64,000 nucleotides of DNA from contig NC_092804.1 in NCBI RefSeq assembly GCF_040954645.1, forward strand, positions 86,173,217 to 86,237,216. Direction: 5' to 3'. Positions 36,290 through 48,062 of this stretch are shown piece after piece. Every line of letters starts with the position of its first letter. Position 1 is the first letter of the stretch. The notes under the pieces are model-generated. The model made no database searches. It had not been told where the DNA came from and saw only the letters and a list, made by a program, of their open reading frames with translations. The position numbers were made by a program, and so were the translations under genes. The stretch comes from Diabrotica undecimpunctata (Eukaryota > Arthropoda > Insecta > Coleoptera > Chrysomelidae).

Positions 36290-37100
36290 GTGTATCTTAG
36301 CTTCAATTAGTCCAGTCGTGACGTACAGCACCTCAAATGATAGGATTTAACCAATAAAATACAATAAGACAGAAAAATCAAATACAGCAGCATGTCAAAA
36401 AGGCCTTAGGTATATATCTTCATTTCTGTAAGTCCAATCGTAACGTACAGTATCTCAAATGATAGGATTTAACCAATCAAAACAATGAAATAGAAAAATC
36501 AAATACAGCAATATGTCAAAAGGACCGTAGTCACGTATCTTCGGTCCTATTAGTCCAATCGTGACGTATAGTACCTCTAAAGATAGAATTTATCAAATAG
36601 AATACAATAAGATAGAAAAATCAAGTACAGCAGAATGTCAAAAGGGCTTAGTTACGTATCTTCTACGTACAGTACCACAAATGATAGGATTTAACCAATC
36701 GAATACAATGAGACAGAAAAATAAAATACAGCAGCCTGTCAAAAGAGCCTTAGTTATGTATCTGCGGTCCTATTAGTCCAATCGTGACGTTTAGTACCTC
36801 AAATGATAGAATTTAACTAATAGAATACAATGAAAAATAAAAATCAAATAAAGTAGCGTGGCAAAAGGGCCTTAGTTATGTATCTTCGGTCCTATTAGTC
36901 TAATCCTATGACGTAGAAATCAAATACAGCAACACGTAAAAAGGACCTTAGGTATATATCTTTGCTTCTATATCTGACATGTCAAAAGAGCCTTAGTTAC
37001 GTATCTCCGGTCCTATATGTCTAATCATGACATATGGAGCCTAAAATAATAGGATTTAACGGAGATGATAAAATGGTGGAGACAAATTAAACATGACAGC
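36290..37100. repeat. ~121-bp tandem repeat, about seven degenerate copies
   Basis: The phrase GTCCAATCGTGACGTA recurs with variants at about 36309, 36432, 36553, 36776, 36898 and 37018, with a shortened copy around 36660. Each copy also contains ATGATAGGATTTAACCAAT, then AATCAAATACAGCA, then TGTCAAAAGGGCCTTAG and CGTATCTTCGGTCCTATTAG. Typical copy-to-copy spacing is 120-123 bp. Single related blocks (GATAGGATTTAAC) persist to about 37345, so the array once reached further. No coding potential; a local satellite-like array. Confidence 0.88.
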
Positions 37101-37460
37101 ATGTAATAACACCGTAAACTGGCAGCAATAAAACGTATTAACGCACAGAGGTGTATGGCATATTACGTGACAGGATTTAACGAATACCATACGATGACGT
37201 TATACATCTCTATGCATACGTCAACTTTTAGTTCACTACTGTACGACATGGACAGTTCCAACGTTCACTGTTAGACATATGCCTCCCGTTCACTGCACAT
37301 ATTTACTGCTTCTTGACGCTGTGACGTAAATGGGATAGGATTTAACAAATAAAATGACAGAAAACTAAACAAGACAGTGTTTCAAACGTGAAATGCGTCG
37401 TAGAACGTTAAATATTTGCATAAAAGTATATAATGGCCATAGACGGTTCTTTAATACCCA

Positions 37461-37648
37461 GCAAACGACTCCCTTTGTAAAGGTACATAGGCTTGCATCT
37501 ATGCGGGAAAAAGTCGACCATTCGTTTTATAACCCAAAGGGGACAATAAAATATTCAACGTTAAAATGTGATATAATGTAACGGTATGACAAATATTTTT
37601 TTCCCCGTACGGGTGCACGCCTGTGTACCATTACAAAGGGAGTCGTGC
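37461..37648. mobile_element. 188-bp foldback/MITE-like element
   Basis: The left arm ACGACTCCCTTTGTAAAGG (continuing TACATAGGCTTGCAT) matches the reverse complement of the right arm, ACGACTCCCTTTGTAATGG (continuing TACACAGGCGTGCAC). The match extends with mismatches through a GGGAAAAA block on both sides. Arms are at least 37 bp. It codes for nothing. Flanks GCAA and GCAT could be remnants of a short target duplication. Confidence 0.75.
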
Positions 37649-37669
37649 ATAACCTTTGAGTTGATCGTA

Positions 37670-38090
37670 ATACATAACTGCAACAGCAAGTATGTTGACG
37701 ACTTGGGATAGTATATACAGTGCGTTTGGTATGTTTTTTAAATATGATGAGGAAATTGTTGACTGGAGGCTATTAAAGACGTTCTTAAAATTTTTGCGGG
37801 TCGCCGCCTTTTCTGTAAATGAAGTGAATATTATTATCCATCTAATTTTTTCCTCAATTAGTTTAATAATTCCTGCTGGTATTTGATCTAAGTTTACTTC
37901 TTTTCCCCATTCAAGCTGTTTCATCGCTAATTCTACTTCCTCTTTATGGTGCCCTGTTCACCTTTGGTAATTTCCGGCTTTTTTCATCTCTTATAACATA
38001 AAACAGATGTTTCAGATAGCTTTATCGCGTTTCCTTTTTTTATGGATGAATATGCTGCCGTTTTCACCTTCTACTATTTCATATCATATG
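37670..38090 (-). pseudogene. Possible LINE RT fragment
   Basis: Minus-strand frame with QLEWGKEVNLDQIPAGIIKL, similar to the 'L+NGKAPGxDxIPAExLK' block that precedes LINE RT. The rest of the frame is not convincing. Confidence 0.35.
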
Positions 38091-38109
38091 GAGTTACACG
38101 ATCAACAAT

Positions 38110-38510
38110 TCCAAATCAAGAAAACACAAATAACACTCCGAATTATATTATAAAACTAATATTCGAAAAATGAAAAGCAAGAGGTAGATGGCAAAGAAGC
38201 CGAAATCTTAATAATAACACAAACATAATCGACTAATCAGACAATTAAGATCAGCGCTATATGATGCACGCAATGCCACATTTGAACACCACATAAGTAC
38301 ATTGTCTAAAGAAGAGATCATAGGATAGCAACAAAAACACTTAAAGAGACCTGAAGAACACAACCCACCAATTAAGAAAGATGACGTTACTTGAGAAAGA
38401 TCAGACCAGGAAAAAATGTCAACATTTGCAGAATACTTGACTAGTATTTTTAAAGAATACCAACCAGATAATAATAATCAAGCAATGGAACACTTAAAAC
38501 TTTTGTTTTT
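38110..38510 (+). pseudogene. Jockey-like LINE fragment (between EN and RT)
   Basis: Broken + strand frames read RKARGRWQRSRN, LRSALYDARNATFEHHI, STLSKEE, then RPEEHNPPIKKDD and STFAEYLTSIFKEYQPDNNN. This is the linker of Jockey ORF2 (compare WKATRKVKGPQ...AETFAEHLSTVF in the full-length copy at 60873-63560). Stops and frameshifts; truncated on both sides. Confidence 0.65.
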
Positions 38511-39268
38511 AACTGTACGCCCGTGAATGACTTGCCATTTTTCAAATAACACTTCATATTGAACCTTTTTATTGTATTTTTCTCATGTTTCAAAATAATT
38601 CTTGTAGGGATATGGGATATATTTATTTATAACAAACGGTGTTATGGTCTTATTATGGCTTTAAAATTATACGACCTAAATATATCTTATATCGCACTGC
38701 TAAGTGAGAAAATTATGTTTGTAATGCGATAAGAGATCCAGATATACGAGACACCAGTGACTCATGCCGCACTAATAAAAATCCGACAGGAATCTGCATA
38801 TCTATAGAAAAAAATAGATTATTTGTTTTGTGTATTAATTTAGTTTATGTCGAACAAGAGTTGCAGTAAAAGATTTTTCTAAATATAGAATGTAAACCAA
38901 TGATTTTCAATGCTTTGTGAAAGAGAACCAGTTTATAATATTCCGGACGAAGTAAAAACACATTTTTTTTAGAATATTGGTCGATGAATTGAAATCATGG
39001 TTCATTGAAATCATGAATTGAAACCAAAATCTCGATTAAAAAAGTGGCAACCGGTTACTTATAATGAAACTTCACCGCAGTATTGATTTCGCAAGTGATA
39101 ACATGGGTCGACAAAAGCCCAGTTTTAATCCTTACATTTAAACATAATAGTTGTATCTTGGTTTAATCAGGTAAAAAGAAAAATTATACACAAGTGCTAA
39201 AAGCACAAGCTATTCTCGATTATAACTTGGTGAAAAACAACGGACGAGGACGATGTAGATTAAAATAA
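38511..39268. other. AT-rich intergenic sequence
   Basis: No feature recognised. Confidence 0.5.
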
Positions 39269-39640
39269 ATGGTGAAAGTGACTCTGATTGACTCTGACGA
39301 AATACTAGCACAAAGTTGTTCAGAAGAATGGAGGATGGAGTTTTGGAAAGAGACAACACAAACAGAATTTAAGACTTTTCCCGGCCTTATATTCCATATA
39401 GGGACAATTAAGATAAACCGTCTGAAAGACTACTGGAAAAGTACGGATAACTTCCATAATAGTGTTGACTTGACTAGCCAATTGGTCATAGCCCATATTA
39501 AGAAATAACCGAATAGACAATTCCCACTACTTGTCAAAGAAACTAAAAAACGTGAAGTGGTCAGTATTTACAGTCCTGAAAGAATATGTATGACCAAATG
39601 CAGAGATAAACGAGACATATACATGCTATATTCAGAATTT
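39269..39640 (+). pseudogene. Third piggyBac-like transposase fragment
   Basis: TFPGLIFHIGTIKINRLKDY then WKSTDNFHN matches the piggyBac block 'FLGLLFHTGTIRMNRxxDYWKTHxLFN'. It is on the opposite strand to the piggyBac whose left end lies 250 bp downstream, so it is a different, older insertion. No TTAA ends found. Confidence 0.6.
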
Positions 39641-40139
39641 AGTTATCAGATGACTAGAACTAGATCAAGATGAGGATTGATATCTGAGAAACCTAAGTTA
39701 ATTGCTCAATATAATTAATATAAAAAATGTGGTATAGACTTAACTAAACAAATTCTGAGCTATTATTTATGCGAACATAAAAGTCTAAGGTGGTACAAAA
39801 AGTTCAAAGTGCATATTTTTCAGCTCATCTTTTGAATGCACATTTCCTATATAACAGTAGATATCAAAGAAGATGTCCCTTTGCGATTAACCCTTTGGGA
39901 CCCAATTTTTTTTGTGTTGTTACGATCTCGACTTTAATTATTTCTTTGTACTGGTAACCATAAAAGGTTTTTAAAGTGTACCAAATCAAATTTTCACATA
40001 AAAAAACAAAAAAATAGTGGGATATATATGTCGCAATGGGAATGTTGGTTGGGATTATTATATCCCGTAGGGTATATTGGGAGATTACGGCCACAAATAA
40101 ATAAACACTTTATTTCAGAAAGATTTACAAAAATATGCA

Positions 40140-40799
40140 TAAAAAATACTTCCATGTAACTTAATATGTGTGATATAATGTGAAACAATGTTTACTCAAA
40201 CCTACATCGCACATTGTGCAGATGGTTGTTGTTCTTCTTTCTTTACCCATTCTTGAGCAACCAACACAACGCCGTCTCTTAGCAGTTGTGTCATGTGGTC
40301 TCCTACATTTTTATTTCGTGATCTCTTTGAAAGTCTACCTACACTTCTTTTTCTAAGTTTTACTTGTGTAGTGGTTTTACCTTTAGAAATGAGATCTTCT
40401 GATAGCTCAAACAAAGTTTCTAAAAGGGGTGTTTTCTCGCGTGTTTTACACCATTTACAGGATCGTCTATCCATTTCATACACTCCGCTCATTTGGTCAG
40501 CCAGGTCCACACCACCCATAATTTCGTTGTATAAAGCAACAGCAGTAGGACAAGGAACGTCCACTTTGGTCCCACTTTTATTTTTCCTTTGAATAGTTGT
40601 ACAACTACTCTTATGACAGGTACTCAACAAGGATACTTGGTTGGTATCTTGCCATTTTGTGGCTAGGGTTTGAAACTCATTTGTTAGAAATACAGAGTCT
40701 CCCTTGTTCATTTTGCTTTTTATAGAAAACTCCTTAGGCATGTTCCGTCTATTTGTAATGGCTGTACCAACTACAGCGAATTTAATAGTGTCCACTAGA
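40140..40799 (-). pseudogene. piggyBac transposase 2, C-terminal half
   Basis: Minus strand continuation after the gypsy insertion: DTIKFAVVGTAITNRRNMPK, KGDSVFLTNEFQTLATKWQD, then NEIMGGVDLADQMSGVYEMD with the third catalytic Asp in GGVDLADQ. The frame then runs to 40202 as a non-homologous tail, while the family's Cys-rich C-terminus (RRCVGCSRMGKER then TTTICTMCDVGL) is seen in another frame at about 40290-40190, so there is a frameshift. Confidence 0.83.
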
Positions 40800-41135
40800 C
40801 GTATGTTGCCGAGAGGCGTCGATCGGGCTAGAATGGCCCGTATCTGGCTCAGCGGACTTCTTACGGTCCTGTGAATTGGACCTGGATGTAGTACGGGTGT
40901 CTACCATGGTTCTACCTTCTTCTTCTTGCGATATGAGTGCAAAGACAAGAGATATGCGGTTTCAAAGGACAAGTGTATGATCTCTTTAGAGAAATATCAC
41001 AAGTCAATGAGTTCGATAACAAATAGATAGCAACAAATAATGAAATACGACTCTCTAGAGTCGTAGAAACAAAATATGACTTGTTAGAGTCCAAAAATAT
41101 CGGCAAAAAGATTGTGTGCATCAATCAATCAATAA

Positions 41136-41588
<453 letters not shown>

Positions 41589-41599
41589 GCTGAAGCTGT

Positions 41600-43055
41600 A
41601 TGTTATATCAATTGTATTCCGGGTTTGACTCCGCGTTAAGTGTTGTTGGTTTTGATAAAAACCATTTTGACGACGTTTCGGCAGGATCTCACTTGCCATT
41701 TTCAAGTCTCTCTGGATGGTCTGCTTCTTGTCGATGTTCGAGTGGAAGTGACGCTACGGGTGTTAGGCAGCTGGCTTTTGTAGTTACTGCTCGTTGCGCG
41801 CGCTCTTGTAATTGGTCCAGTGCGCAGGTCAGTGGCTGGGGTCTTGGTCGACTCCGTTCTTGCGTTATTCTTCGGGATAATTGGTTTCCATGTTTTTGGC
41901 AATCTTTGGGCATCGTCTCGAGAATTTAAATTATTTTCTTGTTTTTCTATTTCTATGGCTTCTCTGATAATTCGTTTTCTCTTGTTTTCGACATTCGCTA
42001 ACATTACCGTATGTTTGAGGTCAATTTTGTGTCCTGTAGCTAAAGAATGCTGGGCTAGGGATGACGTCGTTTCTTTTCGTTCGATGGCATTGCGATATTC
42101 TTCTTGTCTTACTTGGATCCTTCTATTTGTATGTCCAATATAGGCTCTATCGCATTCTCCACAGGGAATTTTGTATACTCCTTGGTTTTCTAGGGGAATC
42201 TTTGTCTTGGCAGATGGTAATATGTTTGCGATTTTTCTGTCGGTGTTGAAGACAGTCTCTATTTTGTGTTTTCTCAGGACCCTGCTTATCTTCTCTATTG
42301 TGCCTTTAATATACGGTAGAGTGGTTTTGGCAATCGGTTTTTCATCTTCTTTTATTTCTTTTGTTGTTTTTTGTGGTCTTCGTGCCTTTTCGATTCTATG
42401 TGTGGAAAAGCCGTTGTTTTTTAACGCTTTTGTAACTTTCTGCATTTCTTCTTTCTTGTGTTCTTCGTCTGTTAGTCGTTCAGATCTTATAGTCAGAGTT
42501 TTTATGACTGAATTCAATTGTGCAGGATGGTGGTGTGAATCTGCATGTAGGTATCTGTCAGTGTGAGTTGGTTTTCGATACACTGTATATCCAATGTTGC
42601 CGTTTTCTTTCTTTATTATTAAGACATCTAGGAAAGGTAGCTGTTGATTACTTTCTAATTCCATCGTAAACTTGATCTTGGGATGGATACTGTTAATGTA
42701 TTCTAGAAATGCAGTAAGTTTGTCTACTCCATGTGTCCATATGATGAAAGTGTCGTCCACATATCTAAGCCATAGTTTGGGTTTATATTCTGCTGTTCTT
42801 ATTGCCCGTTCCTCTATGTCTTGCATAAAAAGATTTGCTATCACGGGAGATAGCGGTGAACCCATCGGTGCCCCCTTCAACTTGTTTGTACCGTTGATCA
42901 CCATATATAGAATATGTGTTGTTTAAGCAGTGCCTCGTCAAATTTAGGGTATCTTGCGGTACTGGGTATTTTCTGCTTATAATTTCCAAGGATTCATTGA
43001 TGGGAACGTTGGTGAAAAGTGAAACAACATCGAAACTTACTAACAAGTGTCCGTA
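41600..43055 (-). pseudogene. Penelope-like element PLE-B (RT and GIY-YIG), inside LTR
   Basis: Minus strand. Begins near 43050 with LLVSFDVVSLFTNVPINESL. After a frame break at about 42900 the 400-residue frame gives KLKGAPMGSPLSPVIANLFM, LRYVDDTFIIWTHGVDKLTA (intact YVDD), SIHPKIKFTMELESNQQLPF and LDVLIIKK, then the linker TTLPYIKGTIEKISRVLRKH, and a GIY-YIG nuclease: GVYKIPCGECDRAYIGHTNR, with the downstream Arg/Glu region RIQVRQEEYRNAI. The N-terminal RT is missing (5' truncation). Among the PLEs here it is the best preserved. Near its 3' end (41674-41706) is a hammerhead-like motif. Confidence 0.85.
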
Positions 43056-43207
43056 GTAAGATAAATTTTCCAAACATCGAACCAATAGGAAATTTAAATT
43101 GTCGAAAGATTGGAAATACATTATTTCCAACCAATGGACAATTTTTCCTGTGTGTGGAGATGTGTCCGGTGCGCTGATTGGCTACTGAATGAGAGCGCCC
43201 GGCGACA

Positions 43208-43222
43208 TCCCCCCCCTTTGGA
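43208..43222 (-). other. Gypsy-3 polypurine tract
   Basis: On the minus strand CCAAAGGGGGGGA immediately precedes the 3' LTR start TGTCGCC at 43207. This is the plus-strand priming site. Confidence 0.85.
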
Positions 43223-43292
43223 AGACTCTAGGTGGTATTAGTTTTATTTATAATCATATAAGTTTTACAAGTATATCATAAGTTTTACAATT

Positions 43293-44494
43293 CTATTCTG
43301 TTTCGTCGTTTTCCGCAGGTGGTTCGTCCCTGGTTGGAGAAGCAGGTCTGATGTCGTCCACATGGATGGTCCTATTGATGTCCTGGTCTCGGTGTACCTC
43401 GTATGTGTGGTCTCCCAGGACTCTCAGTATTGTGTGAGGACCAGTCCATGTGGGTCCAAAGTTGCCTCGGGTGTGGTTTCTGACTAGGACCTGTTCTCCT
43501 TGTGGCGTATACAGTGGCTTTCTGGATGGCTTTGTTGACTCTTTCTTGTTTCTTCGTTCCTGTTGATTCTCTCCCGATCGTCTGGGAAGGTAGCCTAATA
43601 GGAGTTCTGCTGGTGTGTCTTGTGACGCCTCGTTCCTCCGGGTTCGCAGGCTGAATATGATTTGCACCTAGCTCGGAGTCTCTTTTTGAGTTCCTGTGCC
43701 CGTCTTTCCACTGGGTTGGCCCTTTGGTGATAGATGGGACTGAATTCCGCTTGGATATTGTTTCTCCTCAGGAACCTCTCCCAGGCGTCGGTGCGGAATT
43801 GGGATCCATTATCTGTGATTATGGTTGTAGGTTTGCCCCAACGGCTGCACATTTCTTCCTGGAGGAACGCGATGACTTCCCTGGATTTGGCGGTCTGGAC
43901 GCATCGGAACTCTACCCAGTTGCTTAGGCAGTCTGTTGCTAGGAGAATGAATCTGTTGTGTGTTCCTCTGGCTGCTGGGTATGGTCCTAGTACGTCGAAA
44001 GAGACTCTTTCCCATGGATTGTTTGGTTCTCTCGGAGGAATATTTGGTGCTGCGGGTTGTTTGGCTGCTGCTTTTGTTGTAGCGCAGGTGATGCAGGATC
44101 TGACGTGGTTCCGGACTTCTTTGGACAGCGTTGGCCAGTAGTATAGGCGTTTTATGGTCCGGATGGTTTCGTCCTGTCCTGGGTGATTCGCTTCTTCTGA
44201 GCCATGGTATGTTTTCATCACTTCTTTTCGGTATGATGGTAGCACTACCAGTGCTCTGTGGTTTGGGTTCCCTACGTAGTAGGCGGCATCGTCTATTATT
44301 GTGAATTCTCGGAGGAAGTTGTTTCGACTTCGTTCCTTGGTCCCCTCTCTGTGATCCTCTGCCAGCGTCGTCGGAAGCGTATCATTGCCTGGTTGTAGGT
44401 ATGGCTTCTTCGTATTTTGTCTTGTAATGGCAAATCTGTGAGGTCGTCCAGGATTGGGTTGTTTTCGCCTTCTTCCACGTCTTCCAGCATACAT
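43293..44494 (-). pseudogene. Gypsy-3 integrase, frameshifted
   Basis: The 44494-43595 frame has the integrase zinc finger (TYHGSEEANHPGQDETIRTI, ending in CITC) and the core with SFDVLGPYP (first Asp), IITDNGSQF (second Asp) and YHQRANPVERRAQEL (Glu). The frame then shifts to 43667-43293, which carries LLLGYLPRRSGE and the GPY/F-like TWTGPHTILRVLGDHTYEVH, ending at TGA/TAA by 43293. It would insert the element cDNA into chromosomes. Confidence 0.85.
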
Positions 44495-46382
44495 AGCAAG
44501 GGGAAGGAGTCTTCAGTCGCGTTTGCCTTGTGTGTTGGCCAGCTAAGGCGGTTTACTTCCTCGTCTGTTTCGTCTCGTTCGTTTTCTTCTTCTTCGTCAG
44601 ATGGGTTCCTTGATAGGTGATCAGGAAGTTCGTGCTCTTTACCTGGGATGTGATGAATGGTAAAGTTAAATTCCTGAAGGAGGAGTACCCATCGTGATAG
44701 TTTCGCTTTGTCCTCTTTAAAACGGTTGAGCCATAGGAATGCTTGGCTGTCTGTATATAATGTGAAGTGTTGGTCTTGTAGAAAATGCTTAAATTTTTTG
44801 AGGACCCACACCAGTGCGAGGCATTCCTTTTCATTGATGTGGTACCGTTTCTCTGCTGCTTTTAGTTTTGTGGAGGCGTATGCGATGACTTGTTTGTTCT
44901 CAGGTGTCTCTTGGAAAAGTACTGCTCCCATGCCGAGGTCGGAGGCGTCTGTTTGAAGACTGAATGGTTTGGAGGCATCCGGTCTGTGCGGGTGTAGTTG
45001 TCCTTCGATCGCTGTTTTGATGTGATTGAAAGAATTTTCTGCTGCTTGTGACCATTTCATCCTTCGTTTGTTTCCTGCCGTGAGGTCCGTGAGTGGTGTG
45101 ACGATCTCTGCGAATCGAGGTATGAAGTCCCTCAACCAATTGGCTGTTCCAATAAAACTTCGTAGCTGTTTCATGGGTGGAGGTGTTTTTGATGTTGGTT
45201 CCAGTCCTCCGAGTAAATGATGATGTCATCCATATATACCTTTATGAATTCATCGATGTAACCAGCGAAAACAGTTGTTACAAGCTTTTGAAATACGGCT
45301 GGTGCATTTTTCAATCCAAAAGGCATCACTACAAACTCGTAGGCTGATCCGTCCGGTAGGCTAAATGCAGTTTTCGGGCTGGGGTCTTTGTGGAGTGGGA
45401 CTTGCCAAAATCCGCTCTTTAAGTCCAACGTGGTGAAAATTTGTGCTGTACCAATTTCCCTTATACTGTCGTGTATAGGAGGCATGCTGGAAGCTTCATT
45501 GATCGTGATGTCGTTTAGTTTTCTGTAGTCCACGCAAAAACGAGGGGTACCATCCTTCTTGGTTACAATAACCACCGGGCTATTGTATGGAGATTTGCTG
45601 GGTCGGATGACCCCGGCGGCTAACATCTCTCCTACCTCTCGGAACATCGTCTTTTTCTTTTCCGTGGAGTACTTATAGGGTTTGACATTGATCGGTCGGC
45701 TGTCCATAACTTAAATTTCCATTTCTGTTGCTTTTGTGGTCGGCTGGCGTAGACGGTCGTCGAATACGTCGTTGTACTCTTGTATCAGGTTTTTGATCGT
45801 CTCGAAGGCGAAGGGTGGAGCCTGATGTGTTTTTAGTGTTTGAGTTGTGGGATGTGGTTTGTTTTGGTTCTTCCAGTAGAGTGTGGTTCTGCTGGCGGTG
45901 CCTACGTGTAAACATTTCCGGGGTACATCTACGTTGGCTTCCTCTTGTATTGACCAGGGCATCCCAAGTACAACGTCATGATTTAGATTCTCCATTACTG
46001 TGCAGTTGACGGTGGTAGAGAAGTTGTCCATAAGTATTTCGACATTGGCAGTCCCTATGCTGTGGGACGTGCTGTCTGTGCATGCCAGCTGTATCATTCC
46101 TGGTCGAGATTGCAGGTCCCTTCTTTGGATCAGCCTCTAGTGTACAAAATTTCCGGAGGCTCCGGTGTCGACCAATATCTTCACTCGGTGTTGTTTGATC
46201 CTTGCATCAAGAGTGGGTAGTCCTGCAGTCTTCGATCGTGGGTGGATAGGATTCAGCTGGGGCACCATTTCATCAACAGGGCTTAGTTGGTGCCCCTGTT
46301 GGAGTTTTCCGGTTGCTGATTTTGTTGAGGTCGGTTCTGGTGGTTGTTTTGTTGGTTCCTGGGTGGATTTCTGCTTCGTCAT
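44296..46382 (-). pseudogene. pol: Gypsy-3 pol: protease, RT, RNase H, frameshifted
   Basis: Minus strand, in four overlapping frames. Protease: KILVDTGASGNFVH (46382-46137) with the catalytic DTG, and the flap or C-terminal part with DVVLGMPWSIQEEANVD (46097-45711). RT: FCVDYRKLNDITINEASSMP, TTLDLKSGFWQVPLHKD, FVVMPFGLKNAPAVFQKL and VYMDDIIIYSED (YMDD; 45707-45171). RNase H: SLQTDASDLGMGAVLFQETP, EKECLALVWVLKKFKHFL and LYTDSQAFLWLNRF (45174-44296), then the linker IPGKEHELPDHLSRNPSDEE. Motifs are well conserved, but at least three frame breaks make it inactive. Lineage differs from Gypsy-1 (YMDD, DTGA, tRNA-Lys PBS). Confidence 0.88.
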
Positions 46383-47030
46383 TCGTTTATAGTTTCGGAT
46401 CGTCGAGGTGGATGGTTGTCGTGTCTTGGAGGTGGTCTTCCGCCGTGTATGTGTTGTGCGTCACCTTCCATCTCTCTGGCTATGGTTCTGAGTTCGTTTT
46501 CTGTCTTTGGCATTGCTAGTCTTAGGCAGATTCGGATTTGAGGTAGCAGTTGGTTGGCTATTACTCTACAGCGTTGTTCTTCTGGTATATCTGGTAATAA
46601 TCTGTTGAACAGGGCTGCTTTCCTCGTGACAAACTCTTCTGCAGGTTCGTTTTTCTGTTGTTGTCCATAGAGTTTTACGGTTAGGGCTGATAGTAGGTTT
46701 GGATCGTCGAATTTTTCCAAAAAACGAGTCTTAAACGTCATATAGCCTATCCCGGCTGTATTGTGACTCTCCGCCCATGTCCGTGCTTCCCCTTGGAATG
46801 AATTGGCCGTTAGGTAGTCCACCCAGTCATCTTCTTTGACTTTAAATTTATTTGGTGAGGAATTCTTCTGCTCTGGCTAGAAACTGTCTTGGTATTTCTG
46901 TTTCACGTCCCTCGAATTCGGGGGGTTTGGATGTCCAAATCTTTGGCGGGCTAGGTCCAGTTGTGGGTCGTGAGACGGATAGTGTCGTCAGGGCTGACAG
47001 GAGTGCGCTCATCCATGCCTCTGGAGCTGG
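46379..47030 (-). pseudogene. gag: Gypsy-3 gag, frameshifted
   Basis: The N-terminal part, in one frame, reads SALTTLSVSRPTTGPSPPKI then PPEFEGREREIP-like residues and FLARAEEFLT (about 47010-46850). After a break the 147-residue frame from 46822 gives DYLTANSFQGEARTWAESHN, TFKTRFLEKFDD and KNEPAEEFVTRKAALFNRLL, the helical capsid pattern of gypsy gag (LxGxAxxW...F...F). A zinc knuckle is not evident; the C-terminus is basic and Pro/Arg-rich (RPPPRHDNHPPRRSE). Confidence 0.72.
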
Positions 47031-47090
47031 TTGTTGTTATTCCTGGCTTGTAGATGGCCTTCCTGTCTGGGTCGTGGGTTCGGTTTTAGT

Positions 47091-47103
47091 TTGTTGGGCG
47101 CCA
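47091..47103 (-). other. Gypsy-3 primer-binding site
   Basis: Immediately after the 5' LTR end (...CGGCAACA) the minus strand reads TGGCGCCCAAC, the classic tRNA-Lys-type primer-binding site. Confidence 0.85.
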
Positions 47104-47514
47104 TGTTGCCGAGAGGCGTCGATCGGGCTAGAATGGCCCGTATCTGGCTCAGCGGACTTCTTACGGTCCTGTGAATTAGACCTGGAGGTAGTACGGGTGT
47201 CTACCATGGTTCTACCTTCTTCTTCTTGCGATATGAGTGCAAAGACAAGAGATATGCGGTTTCAAAGGACAAGTGTATGATCTCTTTAGAGAAATATCAC
47301 AAGTCAATGAGTTCGATAACAAATAGATATCAACAAATAATGAAATGCGACTTACTAGAGTCGTAGAAACAAAATATGACTTGTTAGAGTCCAAAAATAT
47401 CGGCAAAAAGATTGTGTGCATCAATCAATAAATATGTGTATATATGTGGAATATATGCGACAATAAAACGGCATGTATTTGGTGTTTCCTTAACTTACGG
47501 AAGGAAATACACCG

Positions 47515-47516
<2 letters not shown>

Positions 47517-47596
<80 letters not shown>
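47517..47596. repeat. (TA)n microsatellite in Gypsy-3 right LTR
   Basis: About 80 bp of TA, at the position equivalent to 41507-41584 in the left LTR. Confidence 0.96.
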
Positions 47597-47598
<2 letters not shown>

Positions 47599-48062
47599 TG
47601 TGTTCCTTGACTTACGGAAGAGAACACAAGAGAGGTACAAGTTATAAAAGTAAGCAATAATAAAATAGCACAAAAATAACAAGTAAATGAGAATAAGTCA
47701 GACGTATGATCACGTGAGACTTAAGCAACAGGTACGCCTTCAGATGCTAAGTCCTCGTAGAGGCTTCCGTAAGAAATACCGTACAATACACAAACAAATA
47801 TATATGAAAATAGGGCAGACGTATGGTAACGTGAGACCGTATTTTCAAACAGAAAATAGGACAATAAAATGGCAAATATTAATGCGTACGTTTTCAGACG
47901 CTAAGCCTCGTAGAGGTTTCCGTAAGAAAATCGTACCAAAAATATAGATAAATCAACAATAAAATCAATATAAAAATGCACACAAATATCAGAACAAGAT
48001 ATATAGCAAAATAAGGTAAGAAATAAAATGCAGATTCTAGGTGGGTGATTAACACCGTACCT

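Noticed and set aside
36290..37100. CRISPR array
   Set aside because: Periodic units are long (~121 bp), degenerate throughout and lack short identical repeats with unique spacers. This is eukaryotic tandem repeat DNA.
47030..47103. Gag start codon straddling the LTR/PBS junction of Gypsy-3 (A|TGGCGCC gives ATG)
   Set aside because: The frame from this ATG stops after about 31 codons and does not enter the gag core, so the ATG is probably a by-product of the PBS sequence.
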